From: Geosiphon pyriformis
Lineage: Eukaryota; Glomeromycota; Glomeromycetes; Archaeosporales; Geosiphonaceae
DNA: 64,000 bases
Reading direction: 5' to 3'
Assembly: GCA_016748015.1 (NCBI GenBank)
Contig: JAAOMT010000057.1
Coordinates: forward strand, 390,763-454,762
Translations under genes and position numbers: made by a program
The notes under the pieces: generated by a model
The model's input: only the letters and a program-made list of their open reading frames with translations
Databases searched by the model: none
What the model was told of the DNA's origin: nothing
Shown: one piece after another, positions 10,791 through 22,526 of the stretch
How positions within the stretch are numbered: the stretch's first letter is position 1
Layout of the letters: the number at the start of each line of letters is the position of its first letter

Positions 10791-11548
10791 TGAGATTTGG
10801 AACCAATCATAGTTATTAATACAAACACATTAAATTAACCAACCAAAATAATATATAAAAACACAGTATATGCAACCAAAAGCAACAAAAAAAATGGAAA
10901 TACCAGATCATATCCACATCTTAGTTCAACAATTATTTTAAGTCTTAAATTAACAACAATTAGATATAGAAATTGTTATCAGCCACCAAACAATCTGTTA
11001 TCAGAACACCAAACAAGAAAAAAAAACAAAGAATACACTATATTAGTGATCCCAAAACCAAACAAAACACTGATCAAATAAAATAATTGAAAAAGTAAAG
11101 AACACTTTTGGAAAATTATCTATTATAGCTCCAACAGAAGAATTCTTAAAAGAAAATTGGAAACAATGGATAAAACAACTTCTAATACCATATTGCTACT
11201 ATCAATTAAAACAAAAGTTGGATATTCAGAAGTTATATCTTGATAAAACCAAAAGAATATTCAATCAAGAGATAATATGGAACATTAAAGACATTATTGG
11301 AAAGAAAACAAATCTGACATTACACATTAGAACAATTTATCAACTATATACAATATTTCAAAACTACCCAGAAATATTGTTACACTCCAACATAGAGACA
11401 ATAACCATTAACCAGTGGGGGAAAATAAACAACTTGTAAATCAAAGAGATAAGAAGCAGAGTTAAACAAATGATATTAGAAAAAGAAGTTATAAAACTAA
11501 TTCAAAATAAAAATTTTGATAGAGCTCAATATTAAAAAGAGAAGATAA
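10791..11548 (+). pseudogene. Post-integrase C-terminal extension of E1 and polypurine tract
   Basis: Conserved in family A after the integrase. The stretch 11218-11439 reads QKLYLDKTKRIFNQ and PEILLHSNIETITINQWGKI. E3 (34880-35110) and E5 (49560-49870, minus) have the same text. It ends at a purine-rich tract (11533-11548) directly before the LTR. I see no signal peptide or membrane segment, so it does not look like an envelope protein. Function unknown. Confidence 0.65.
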
Positions 11549-12377
11549 TATTACTCATAGAAAAAGTATACAAGAAAATAGTAGGAAAAAAACAGATAAA
11601 TTAATAGAAAAATAGTAGCTAATACATAAGTACATTGCTTAGCAATATAGAGCATTATAGAGAATTATGGCATATTGCTTAACAATATGAAGCAATGTTA
11701 GAAAATCATGACACATTGCTTAAGAAATTATAGCATATTGCTTGAGAATGTAAGTGATCTTGTAAAACTCAAATTATGTATATATAGTAAGAGTGTTAGA
11801 AGCAAAAAAGAGAAAATCAATATCTAGACTATCCTATTAAAACATTTTAGTTAGAATTATTAATATCAATAAAATAATTATTCATTATCTAAATTACTTT
11901 CCTCACTATCAACACTTTATGTTGATAGTATCCAATACTTAACCACACTAGAACAATAGCTCTTAATTATGATTATTGACAGGATACTAATTCTTTCTTG
12001 TCTTGGCTTATTTTCTTTATTTTTTTTTATTTTTTTTATTTTTTTTGTTGATTTACTAAATTAATTAAGAATTAATATGCAGAGTTATTAACATTAAAGT
12101 AATTGGTAAAAGACCTAGGAATAAGAATAGAACATTCAAGAATTGAAGATAGCTTACCAAAAAGATTACTGGTCATTATATTAAGAAAAAATTTGATAGA
12201 ATTACAATTCCAGAAAACAATAAATAAAACCATTATTGAATCTCTGTTAATTATACAAAGGGCTTCACAAAACCTTCAAATCATTAAAACCTTTAGATAT
12301 TACCAATACCATCAGCTATTAAGCACCAAGTTACAGATTTGTTAATTGGTTTAAGACTCCAAATATTATCTGTAACA
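11549..12377 (+). repeat. 3' LTR of E1 (subfamily A1)
   Basis: 829 bp, starting TATTAC (TGTTAC with G-to-A) and ending GTAACA. It has a TTGCTNAGCAA-type array at about 11635-11750, TATATATA near 11771, HP1 at 11905-11929 (loop CTTTA) and HP2 at about 11953. It is followed by GTGA of LINE1; the matching left duplication is outside the window. Confidence 0.9.
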
Positions 12378-12445
12378 GTGAAAAGACCTGTATCATCAAT
12401 TATTATTTAGTTACTTATGTTTGGGCCAGATGTGTGATTGTTTGT

Positions 12446-13186
12446 TTTGACTCTGCAGCTTTTCTGAATGCTATTATAAAAACCACACTAGTGTTATAGA
12501 ATGTTAATTTATATTGGTCTTAGTTGAACTCTGTCAAATGTGTTAAGTATGAAAAATTGGGTTACACATCATTGGGCTGTGTTTCTGGTAAAAAAAATTC
12601 TCTTGGCACTCCTTCTTATAAAATGCTATCTGAAAAGAATAAAAACAGGCTGGCTTCCATCTATATCAAACATTCAACTTCTATTGCTTGTTCTGTTTTT
12701 TTTGGTAGTGCTTCTTGGGCAAAGATTGTTGGTGGATTTTTTTTTTCTTTTCTTTCTGCACATAATGGTTTGGCTTATTTTGGTTTCTCTTCAAAGATAA
12801 AATTCTTTTTGCCTGTTGTCAATAAGTTGGAATTACATTTAGTGAATATTAAAAGCAGTTTTACCAGTCTTACAAGACAAATTAGTAAGTTGGCTAAGAA
12901 GTTAGAATCACTTGTGCTGATGGTTTCCCAGTCTAGCTCTGAATGTTAGCCATTAGTGACTCCCCTATTATAAGATTAAGTGAACAATATAGTGATGGGA
13001 AAGAGCTCAAGTAAAATCATTAGTAATAAAACTGTTATGGTTTTGGGCTTTTCTGTCTCTCCTAATGTGGTACAATTGGAAAACATACTAAAAAGACTTA
13101 CTGTTTCAGTGCTGAATCTGTTAACATGTTTTGACAGTTTAGTTTTGGCTGGTGGTGTGCTTCCTAAACTTCTTTTTTAATAAGTA
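12446..13186 (+). pseudogene. LINE1 ORF1-like region with destroyed zinc knuckle
   Basis: Open for 141 codons at 12524-12949, then a 66-codon piece at 12980-13180. The expected CX2CX4HX4C knuckle reads C-V-K-Y-E-K-L-G-Y-T-S-L-G-C (about 12536-12579): second Cys and the His are both Tyr through single transitions. KLELHLVNIKSSFTSLTRQI and PNVVQLENILKRL look helical, possibly coiled coil. Probably an RNA-binding particle protein. Confidence 0.7.
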
Positions 13187-14100
13187 GTCTGGTGTGAAAA
13201 ATTGCTATATGTAATATTAAAAGAATAAACAATTCTACAAAACAGATTGATATTATTTGTTGGCACAAAAACATGAATAATTTGATTTCTATTTTCATGA
13301 AAATAAAGCTAAAAAAAAAGATTTGCCCATGGATTGTCAACAAATTTGATTGCATTTGGGTGTTTATTTCTGGTTTAGATTCTGGGTATTTGGGTGTTAG
13401 TGTTGTAATTGTCATGAATATTTTTTGGCAAAATATGTGTATAAGATTTCTGAGATGCCTGATTGGCTCCTTTCCATTAAATTACTTTTCAAAAATAAAT
13501 TTTCTGTTTTAATTTTGGGGCTTTACACTGGCACTTTCTTAGTGGTTTGATTTTTTCAAGCTGGTAAAATCAATTTTCTGGTTGTGAAGACTGTAAATAA
13601 GTCTTTTTTGTTATCTTCAGTGGCAATTTCAATGAGGATGGTTTTTGTAAGTATGTCAGTTTCAAGAGATTTCTTGATTTGGAGTTGGTTAATTCATTGG
13701 TTGAAAGTTCACTTACAAGATTGTCTATATGAAAGAACTTTAAAGATGTGTTTAGAACAATTGATTATGTATTTGTTTTTTTGAATTTAATTAATGCAAT
13801 AGTAAATTATGAGGTTAAGGATATTAGTAATTACTTTGACTTGGATTACCAAGCTATTTCTGTTTCTGTCAGTTTGAGTGGCTTGTTGAATGTACATCTG
13901 AATCATTTGTGTAAACAGACTAATAAAGACTATTGGAAGTTTGACATTAAAAATGCTAATGAAACAAAATAGATTAATTTTAAGAATGCTATAGTGGCTA
14001 ATATAATCTTATTCTCTAATGAGTTTATTTTTTTTAGTAAGTTCTCAGATCTGAATTCTATGTAAGATATTGTTTGCAAAGTGATAATTCTTTTAGCTGG
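13187..14100 (+). pseudogene. LINE1 APE-type endonuclease, catalytic residues lost
   Basis: Would nick the target DNA. Readable pieces: NNLISIFMKIKLKKKICPW, where the family has TETKL, so the catalytic Glu is Lys; LDSGYLGVSVVIVMN; NFNEDG near 13627; TIDYVFVFLNL; and FDLDYQAISVSV, where the catalytic His of DHQAVS is Tyr. Needs two or three frame changes. Coding continues after the D insertion at 15920. Confidence 0.8.
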
Positions 14101-15915
14101 TGTTATAGTTCAAGAATTTAATAGGAATTATAAATAATATAAATTAGCCAATCATAAAATAGCACAACAACAATTTATAAAAAGAAATGATTTACAAATA
14201 AAAGTAAGCACTATTTTACAATAGCAGTAAGCACTATCATGTAAAAGCAGCAAGCACTATTTAGAAATAATGAAAATAGAGTATTACAAGACATTATTTT
14301 GTAAAACAATAATTATATATATATACAATAGTTTTTAATGATGAAGAAAAACAGCTTCAACTTGAAGCAACAAATATCTAAATAAAATCTTATTCAAAAA
14401 AAATTAATAAAAATAATAAATTGAATGAATATCACAATTACAAGATTAACAATAGAATTTACATACTCTCTCTAGTGAATGAAACTATCATTTCATCTTT
14501 AAACTCTTTGAAAGAATAATCCCTGATTAAAATTATTTATGTGATTATTAATTAAATTGAAAAAGCTTTATTATATACTTAAGGAAATCACAAAAAAACT
14601 ATTAACATTCCATGTTTTTAGATCAAAGAAACACATCAGACAATTGCATGGATAGCTTTAGAGAAGACCCCAGACAATAGATAGATTTCAGATTAGCCTC
14701 TGGAAAGGAATATACAACATACAAAGACAACTAGAATTAAAGAAAAAACTTACATTACAACATTGTTATCCGAGTAAAAAAACCAATTTGAAGTTATGAA
14801 AAAATGTGACCAGAATATGACATAATACAGAATAGCATACAATAACATTGAATAATGCATTATAACTTAGGATAGTACAGAATAATGCATTATAACATAG
14901 AATAACACAAAATAACATGTAATAACACCAGATAATGTGTTATAACATAAGATAACTAGTAATAATATAGAAAAACAAAGCAATAACAGAAATAACAAAA
15001 CAATAGTTAGCAATAATAAAACAATCAGAAGTAATTCTATAAAACCAAAAAAATGTATAAAAGCGAGTAGTTATAGAAAGTAGAAATGAGAGACAGATAG
15101 ATATAAACCATTAGACAAGAATCAAATATCTTTACCTTTTTCATTATTTATCCTATTTCATCTTCATCTTCTGAAATAAATCAATTATTAAGAAATCAGA
15201 ATTATGAATTTATGTTCTCAAACTTTGTGGAATTTACATGAACTAACCATTGTTTTGTATTTTTGTTCTAGGACAGATGCTCTTAGCATAACCATCTCAA
15301 CTATTAATGATTTGGACCAATTGCTCTTAATCACAATGATTGACAATACTAATTTATCTTTTTTTTTATTTTATTTTTTTTATTTTTTTTTTTTTGTGGA
15401 GTGGCAACATAGGAAAATTGACTGTTTAGGAATAGACTTCATAATAACCTGGTAAAAGAGGGAGGCTCTCCCTAAGTTTTGGATATTAACATTATCTTGT
15501 TAGCTTATCAGAAGGGCAAAAAAACAATGCCAGACCCTAACAATTGTGCTCATTAGCTCAGAGAAAATAGCTCACATTCTTAAAGAAATTGCAATCAGTA
15601 AAAACCAAATCTCTGTGTCTTATAACCAAAGAACTCAATAAGTAAATTCACAACCAGTAGATAAGACTTTCAGAAACTGATAATTAAAACTAAGCCAATA
15701 GAATTATGCAAAAGATGCATTACCAATAATTGAAAGCACCAAATGTTACTATTTCCCTACCCCACCCAATTTACCTATAGCAACATCAAGAGAAAACCTT
15801 CAGTACATTATTATTAATATCCAATACATAAAAATTGAGAAACTCATGAGAGACTGATTGCAATTAAAACAGGAGATCAACAATTAAAATATACCAAAAA
15901 AACACTCCCATAATA
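14101..15915 (+). repeat. Family-D solo LTR in LINE1, itself split by a B LTR
   Basis: Starts TGTTAT at 14101, ends ATAATA at 15915, flanked by CTGG (14097-14100) and TTGG (15916-15919), a 4-bp duplication with one C-to-T. Removing it and one duplication restores LAGETFKKKWFKDF in LINE1. Without the nested B LTR it is about 792 bp. It aligns with the D copy at 20168-20310 plus 37717-38385. Repeated AGTAAGCACTATT-type words lie at 14200-14270, then TATATATATA at about 14315. Confidence 0.87.
14764..15782 (+). repeat. Family-B solo LTR nested in the D LTR
   Basis: 1019 bp, starts TGTTATCC, ends TATAGCA, with a perfect 4-bp duplication ACAT (14760-14763, 15783-15786). It aligns with the 3' LTR of minus-strand E4 (44452-45501). 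Contains ATAATGCATTATAAC-type words at about 14850-14950, TATAAAAG at about 15055, a hairpin near 15317 and AGCACCAAATGTTAC near its end. Confidence 0.9.
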
Positions 15916-15919
15916 TTGG

Positions 15920-17840
15920 AGAGACATTTAAGAAAAAATGGTTTAAAGACTTTGTTAATGTTTTTACCAAGAACTCTTTTAAATTTTACAGACTGGAAGT
16001 TTTGATTTCAAAGATTGTTAAAACTTCTCATATGGAGAGCAATGATAGATTTGTATCTTTAATAAGCAGCTAAGTGGTTTTAGACTTTGATAAGGCTACA
16101 ACTATTCAAGTTTTATTAGAGTCTAGTACAAGTTTCAATCATGTGAGATCTGCTTTTTTTGGCATAAGAAAGGCTTATCATACTTCTAAGCTTGCTGAAT
16201 CTCTAAAAACTAAGAAGTCAAGTATTAGATCTGTTATTAATAGACAGATAAAAAATTTTGCTTCTGATAAAGATCATACTATCAAGAGTATATTGGAATG
16301 TTTTTTCCATAAGATGGAATTAAATTATCTAGTCATTGATAATGAATTGATTCTGAAATCTGATTTGGTTAAGACCAAGATGAATGTAATTATAGAGGGA
16401 TAGATTAGAAAACATATAGTGGTTTCTAATATCTCTGATGACTGGTCTTGTCAATATTAGCCATTGAAATATGTTTTTGATGATGCTTTCTCAGATGTAA
16501 TATGTTCAGTTGGCTTTGATGAATTGTTCTGTGTAATTTCTAATTTGCCCAATGGTAAAACTATTGGTTTTTCTGGTATTTCAAATAAGCTTTGAAAACA
16601 TTGTGACAAATCAGTTTTAGATATGCTTCTGGTACTTTTGAATACTTGTTTGTCTCGTGAATTCATGTCCAGTTCTTGAAAAAAGATTTGGGTCTTAATA
16701 ATTCCTAAGTTATATGAATGGAAAAATGTTCTCATAAATACTAGTCCTATTGCTCTGATTGAAACAGCTTGTAAGATTCTCTCTAAAATTCTGTCTGATA
16801 GAATTTTGTTGGCATGCAGCACCTTTGATGTTCTTTATGAGAACAATTTTTCAGTTCTAAAAGATACAACTACATAATCTTTTATTTATGCAGTCAGCTC
16901 TATAATAAAAAATGCTTTGAAAAAGAACTGTGAACTCTGGCTGGTTTTGTAAGACATGCAAAAGATTTATGATTCTGTTGGTTAGAAACACCTTAAGAAA
17001 AGCTTAATTAAGATTAAAATATATAGCAAGTTCATTTATTTTTTAGTAGTATTCATAGTGATTACATCAACAAAGTTATGACTAATTTCAATTTAACAGG
17101 TGGTTATTATGTGCATGATGGTTTAAATCAAAGAAAAATCTTCTTATCTCTTCTCTGATGCATATTTTATGACCCCTTTTTTTGTAAAGTTAAAAGACAA
17201 AAAAGTGTATGAGTATAGATTAAATTCTTACTTTATTTCAAAAAATGGTTGTGCAGAATCTAGAGCTGAGTTGTCTTCTTTTTTTACTGCTGGAGCTTTT
17301 GTCAATAATACAATTTAGATTGGTAGCAGTCAAAGTACTATCCAACATATTTTCAATGTTGCCAGTGAATTTTTTCAGATCAATAACATTTTCATCAATA
17401 TTGACAAAACTGTGGTCATCCCTATTAATTGCAGAGTTGTCAGTCCTACTTTGTTTATTAGTGGCTTACTTATTTTTATTGTTAAAAAAAGAGAATCTTA
17501 TTAATATCTAAGTATCTTTTTATTAACTAAAAGTCTCTCAAAGCTTAACTTGGCCAAGACATATTATGATGTTTGTTTTTTCACCAACTTTGTGCTAAAA
17601 AAAGCCATCTCAAATAAGCAGTTTTTATATTTGGTGTGAGCCATTTTCTATTCTATTATCAGTTACAAAATGCAATTCAGCTTTATTCCTATTGGTGTAT
17701 ACAATAAGTAAGATGTTTTAATCTGTAAAAGCCTAAAATTAAAATCTAATCTGCCTCTTAATTTTCCAAGTAATACAATTTATCACCCTTTTTTTTATAA
17801 TTTAAAAACTTTTAAGCAGGTTTAATCTAAGAGTAAATTG
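15920..17840 (+). pseudogene. LINE1 reverse transcriptase, FVDD changed to FVNN
   Basis: Begins ETFKKKWFKDF after the D insertion. The stretch 16074-16403 is open for 109 codons (SAFFGIRKAYHTSKLAESL). Further RT text: FDELFCVISNLPNGKTIGFSG, VLIIPKLYEWKNVLINTSPI, ALIETACKILSKILSDRI, then IYDSVG (motif A Asp kept, about 16965). The active site at about 17295-17312 is AGAFVNNTI: both Asp codons of FVDD are Asn. Many stops. Confidence 0.85.
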
Positions 17841-18900
17841 GCATTACTTGTGAGTTTTGCAAACTCTAGTGGTATTTTGAGTCGTTTGTTTTCTCACAGG
17901 TCTTATGACTTACAAGTTTTGTGTTGGCACTCTATTTATTTCTTGAGTTCTTCAGTTCATACTTGAGTCAATCCTTCTAATAACTTTTTGGCAGAAGTAG
18001 TCTGTATCTTTTTTGATTACAATTTGTCTTTAGGTGGTCTTATGTACAATTTTTTTTATCTTCAGGACAAAGTGCCCATGTCAACTGTTCTTGGTGAGTT
18101 TAAATTTTTCAAGCTTCTCTTTTTACTTTGACATTATAATATTGTCTTTGTGGACCAGTTTTATAATCATTATGGTGATATTTTTAATTGAAAAACCTTC
18201 AGACAGTGGAAGAAATTAGACTCTTATGGCTTTATTCTTAACTGGTTCAATCTTTTTGTTGTCTTTTTCAATGACTTGGCTTCTTTTTTTGTTTATTCTT
18301 CTTTTTCTAAGAGTGGTGTTGGTTCTTCAAATGTTCTTAAGTCTTATGAATTTGAATCAATTAGTAATCAACTGTCTTGTATTAATGCTGGTAGTTTGTC
18401 TATTGATATGGATGGGTCTTTGAAAGACTTAGACATTATTAACAGAAGAGCTGATGCTATAGTCTTTTTTGATAATATTAATTTGGGTTTGGATGTTAAA
18501 GTTTCTGGCTTAATGTTCTCTACTTTAATGGAGTTATAGACTATTATATTGGTGTTTTAGAGAATAAATATGCTGATGCTTTTGCTGTTGCCACTTTCCT
18601 TTCTGATTGATATCTTTTCTCCCCTTTTGTTTAAGAGAATACTGTATTATGGCTGGTGGTGGTGGTGTTGTTTCTAATAACTTTAGATATTTTGTTTGTG
18701 ATATTTTTAGATCTGTTTATTATGCATACTGAGAGATTGGTTTTAGTTTTAAAGTTTTGGCAGATAATTTGCTTTTAAACATTGACTGGCTCAATTTTTT
18801 TTTGGTGTGGCATCCTGATTTGCATATGGCTGTGAATTTTACAAGCAAACTTTCTACCAATATATGCACTTATTTCATAAAGGCTTTATATTATCAGCTG
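17841..18900 (+). pseudogene. LINE1 connection and RNase H-like region
   Basis: SFANSSGILSRLFSHRSYDLQVL continues from the RT. The 18276-18539 stretch holds LSIDMDGSLKDLDIINRRA and VSGLMFSTLMEL, resembling the first two blocks of RNase H (D..GS and the E/L helix). After 18540 the frame is heavily broken. Confidence 0.65.
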
Positions 18901-19494
18901 TCTATTACTATTTGAAAGCACTTGTATAACAGACACTATTTTAGTGTGTTATGTTTGTAATATGATAATGTTGAGATTTTGGAACATGTGTTTTCTTGCA
19001 AAGCTAACAGTTCTATTTATTATCAATTGTTGGATGCTCATACAGCTTACTGGAGGGTGCTTTTTGGTCTTCTTTGTTTTTTTTCTCATGTTTTTCAGAT
19101 TCTGTTATCTTGTGCTTTTAATGTCTCTGTGTATATGGCTCTTTGTAAGAGTTTTGTTTTTGAGAGTTGGCTCCAAGAGACTATTTCTGTCTTTCATGAT
19201 TCCAAGATTGCAAGTCAAAGAGTTGTAAAATTTTTGCATGCTTTTTGTTTTGTTTTTAGAGATAATATCTGGTTAGTCTGTGCTAAATATTGTGTCTTTA
19301 TGGAAAAAAATGAACTGATTCCACTTGATAGTTCAGCTCCTATTTTGGTTTTTGGGCTTTTTTTGGGGTTTTCTGCTGGTATTGTCAAGTTGCTTGGAAT
19401 TGCTAAGACATTTGGTATTTGTTTTGGTTTTTATAAGTTTTGCTTATTTTTTTTAAGTATTAGTAACATGACTTCAGTTTACATAGTTGCTTAG
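18901..19494 (+). pseudogene. LINE1 C-terminal region, longest open stretch (171 codons)
   Basis: 18979-19494 is open to its natural stop and starts EHVFSCKANSS, the end of a C/H cluster whose first cysteines lie in another frame near 18940. It continues YMALCKSFVFESW, FRDNIWLVCAKY and ends SVYIVA. LINE2 has the matching end near 44380-44409. No motif of known function beyond the C/H cluster. Confidence 0.65.
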
Positions 19495-19630
19495 TGTTGT
19501 CTTAATCAGCCTGAGTGGCTGGTTATGTATAATAAAAGCATGATTTACACCTAGTTTAGATTACTTATATAATATATGATACTAAGTAGCATTTGGATTT
19601 CACTTATAAAGCATAAAAAAAAAAAAAAAA
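19495..19630 (+). other. LINE1 3' untranslated tail with poly-A
   Basis: Contains AATAAA (19530) and ends GCAT followed by 16 A (19615-19630). LINE2 sequence begins at the next base. Confidence 0.8.
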
Positions 19631-20167
19631 GCTTATATTTAAAATTTTTTGTAAAAAATTCAATTTTTATAGTAAAGTAAATATATATTATTAAAAGCTT
19701 ATAAATATAAAAAACTTTTTTTTTCTTATATTTTAGAAAAAGTTTTTTTTTGTTTTTGTTATTTTTATTATTTAGTTAAATATCTTTAAATTTTTTTTTG
19801 AATATAAAGCTGTTAATATTAATAGTGGTTTGAGTATAAAAGAATTTAAAAAAAACTAGTATTAATTCTGTAGTTTCAAATTTATCTGTCAGAAAAAAAT
19901 ACAAAGATAGTATTTTAAAAAAATCTGTTGTTAAAATTAATGCTAAAATTTTTTAAAAGTTGTTTAAGACTAATAAAATAGCTGATTTAGATGTTAATAA
20001 CTCTATTAATATTGAAAATATAAATATAAATAAAGAGTTTTTAATTAAAAAAACCAGCTTTTAGCTTAGTAATAATAATAAATTAAAGCTTTAAAAATAT
20101 TAATATAACTTTTAAAAAACTGAATAGAATTGTTATTAAGTATATACTTAGAAAGTTTTTTAAATAG
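19631..20167 (+). pseudogene. 5' piece of LINE2
   Basis: Highly A+T-rich. Readable fragments KIADLDVNNSINIENINI and FLIKKTSF at about 19975-20065 suggest ORF1. No counterpart is seen in the visible part of LINE1, whose matching region is upstream of the window. The first about 350 bases show no frame. Confidence 0.5.
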
Positions 20168-20310
20168 TGTTATTGTTTAAAAATTTAACAAAAAAATCAT
20201 AATATAGCACAATAATAATTTTAAAAAAATAATAATTAATATAGTAGCAAGTATTATTTTATAATAATAGTAAACACTAATTTGTAATAATAGTAAACAC
20301 CAATTGGTAA

Positions 20311-20975
20311 TGTTATAGTTGAAACTTATATTTCTTATTAATTATTACATGTATTAGCCACTAATGTCATATAAATTATCCACACTATTTTTAGATAGTA
20401 ATCATTGACCTGATTAATGATCTGACTATTGATCTGATCATTAACCACTTTTGACAGCTATATAAATGATGAATCTCTTAGCTGTAGAAAAGCATGTTCA
20501 AAATAATTAAGAATAAATAAAGTAACAATTTTCATCTCAATCATTCTCTTATCGCTAATTTCCTTTTCTTTACCTTCAAGTATCTGAATATCTTGGAATA
20601 AAAGATTACTTGTTGGTTAATTTTTACTCTTTTCCTGAAATGTATAAGTGTAACATTTGAAGATTATTGAATAAAACATGACTGAAAAGCACATTTGATA
20701 TTTGATATTGAATTCTAAGAGCACTGACAGAAGGCATAAAATTATATCAAGTGTGATCATTTGTTGACAGTACAGACTATCCCTCTATCTTTAGATTCTT
20801 TAGTTACCTTTTTAAAAAGAATAGTGACTAAGATATTTTATGAGACTGATCTCACATATTGAATTCATACTTATTCAATTTGCTCTTTGAAATTGAATTC
20901 CCTTTGATTATTTCCATTACTCTACAATCTTGTTCTCTCTTGCTATCCATTAGCTTGTTATTTCAACCCATAACA
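20311..20975 (+). repeat. 5' LTR of E2 (family C)
   Basis: 665 bp, TGTTAT to ATAACA. Contains a 12-bp tandem array of 3 units (20404-20439), then TATATAAATG at about 20460. It is 83 bp shorter than the 3' LTR, accounted for almost exactly by the array. Confidence 0.92.
20404..20451 (+). repeat. 12-bp array, 3 units plus a partial
   Basis: Unit ATTGACCTGATC with TGATCA palindromes at the junctions. The 3' LTR has 10 units. Confidence 0.9.
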
Positions 20976-21027
20976 TAAAAGTGGTGCTTCCTGTGAGATT
21001 GTTAAAATCCACTTTGTTTCCTATTGT
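20976..21027 (+). other. Primer-binding site and leader of E2
   Basis: After LTR end CA: TAAAAG then TGGTGCTTCCTGTGAG, a 16-nt tract identical to that of E3. The leader runs to the gag ATG at 21028. Confidence 0.75.
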
Positions 21028-22526
21028 ATGAGTGATTATTCATATCTGCCACAACAATTAGAAGAACACTTTGAAGCATACAACAAAAATGATCTAGACT
21101 TTATTGAATTAAATCTTTTGTCCTTTTGCTTAATTTGCTTCCCCATTGAAAATCAATCCAGTAGACAATTCCAAGATTTTTGGAACTGGTTCTTGAACGA
21201 GCATTCAGCTAAAACCTACACAGCCTATACAACTTATTACTTTGACCAAGCTTATTTTGAAGACAACTTTGAAGAAAGAAACAACAGTATCAATCAACTC
21301 TTGTATTTTACAATCTTTGAACAACAGCCCCCTGATTTCGAATATCTGAGTCATCAAATCCACATTTGAATTACTGCCCATCAAGCAACTAAAACTTCCT
21401 TTAAAACAAAAGAAAAAAGCTACCAAACTGCTCTTGTTTTTGACTTTTTATCAAGTGAATCAGACTTATCTACATAAACAGTTATCCCTGAACCAATGGC
21501 TAATAACCCTATGCAAACAAACATTCTGGCTGCCCTCCAAGGTATACAAACTGTTTTAGGAAGAAGAAACAATACCCCACTATTACTATTTAGAAATAAT
21601 GCACAAGATCTAAAAGAGCTGTCACAGCCAACCAGTATGATAAAGAATACAAGTTTCAAATCATTGGTGGCTATTTCCAAGGCTCTCCTGTTACCTGGTT
21701 CTCACAAAAAACAGATGCCAATGCTCAACACCAAATAATCAGATAGACACCAACCAATGCTGAAAAAAAAAATACCTCTTTCATTACCCAATTTGAAACC
21801 AAGTTCAGAACCCCAATATTAATATCCAAATGACACATGAAATTGGAAAAAAGAACCCAAGGCCTTAGAGAAATAATGATTGAATATGCCAAAGCTATCA
21901 AAAAGCTAATCAAACATGTAGACTCTGGGAAAAACTGGACAGAAGAGCAAAAGATCTATTTCTTCACAAAAAGATTAAGAACTAATCTATTGTATGCTCT
22001 TTGGCCTTTTTTGGCTTTAAAAAACAACTCAACAATGGACATGGCTATTGAATTGACACAAAAAATTGAAGATAACCAAAAGATGCATTTGAGATTTACA
22101 CTTCCAGTTTTTGCTCCTGCTCCACAAATGGCTGCTGTCTCTTTTGCTGCCCAAACTCAAGACCCAAATGAACAGTTAATAGATAGACTTACAGCTAATT
22201 TTGTCTGGCTACTAAAATCTTTGGCCCAAGCAGTTAGAGAAAATCAACAACTCCAAAGACCCAGATTTGAATTCTGCTTTAATCAGCCCCAACAATTACC
22301 ATATCAAAGACAGCAAAATTGTGGCCCACCTGTGTACTATTACTGTGGACTAACTGGACACTTTTCAAGAGACTGTAATAATCTTCCATTGCCCCCTCCA
22401 GCTCCTAAAAATAATGACACCCAGAATAACAGACCCAACAATAATAATGTTCCCAATCAAAGATCTAATTATGCCAATATCAATTTCTTTGGAGAGGATT
22501 GCCTAGTGGAAGTCACTGTTTATTAG
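21028..22526 (+). pseudogene. gag: Gag of E2 (capsid and zinc knuckle), frameshifted
   Basis: Starts at a true ATG (MSDYSYLPQQLEEHFEAY). A frame change near 21620-21650 moves to the frame containing GGYFQGSPVTWFSQK and FITQFETKF, typical gypsy capsid text. 21837-22526 is then open for 229 codons. The knuckle at 22335-22376 reads YYYCGLTGHFSRDC: the first Cys is Tyr. An Asn/Pro-rich tail follows. The end overlaps the next frame at 22469-22523. Confidence 0.85.

Larger units (their letters stand above)
1..12377 (+). mobile_element. E1, degenerate Ty3/gypsy element (family A), 5' end outside window
   Basis: LTR retrotransposon in the order Gag, protease, cysteine-rich block, dUTPase, reverse transcriptase, RNase H, integrase, C-terminal extension, 3' LTR. 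Integrase after RNase H places it in Ty3/gypsy (Metaviridae). The left edge of the window falls inside the 5' LTR. E1 sits inside LINE1, whose ORF1 resumes at 12378. It is interrupted at 6561-9742 by E1b, and integrase coding continues in register on both sides. Stops occur throughout, so the copy is inactive. Confidence 0.93.
12378..19630 (+). mobile_element. LINE1, degenerate non-LTR retrotransposon (3' part)
   Basis: ORF1 with zinc knuckle, then APE-type endonuclease, reverse transcriptase, RNase H and a C-terminal region, ending in a 16-nt poly-A run at 19615-19630. The left end lies upstream of E1. It is interrupted at 14101-15915 by solo LTRs. The family resembles, from memory, a LINE abundant in Glomeromycotina. 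All catalytic centres are mutated. Confidence 0.88.

Noticed and set aside
16457-16822. 121-codon open frame on the minus strand within LINE1
   Set aside because: It is the complement of the LINE1 reverse transcriptase (KTIGFSG to ALIETACKIL region), an antisense shadow without its own motifs.
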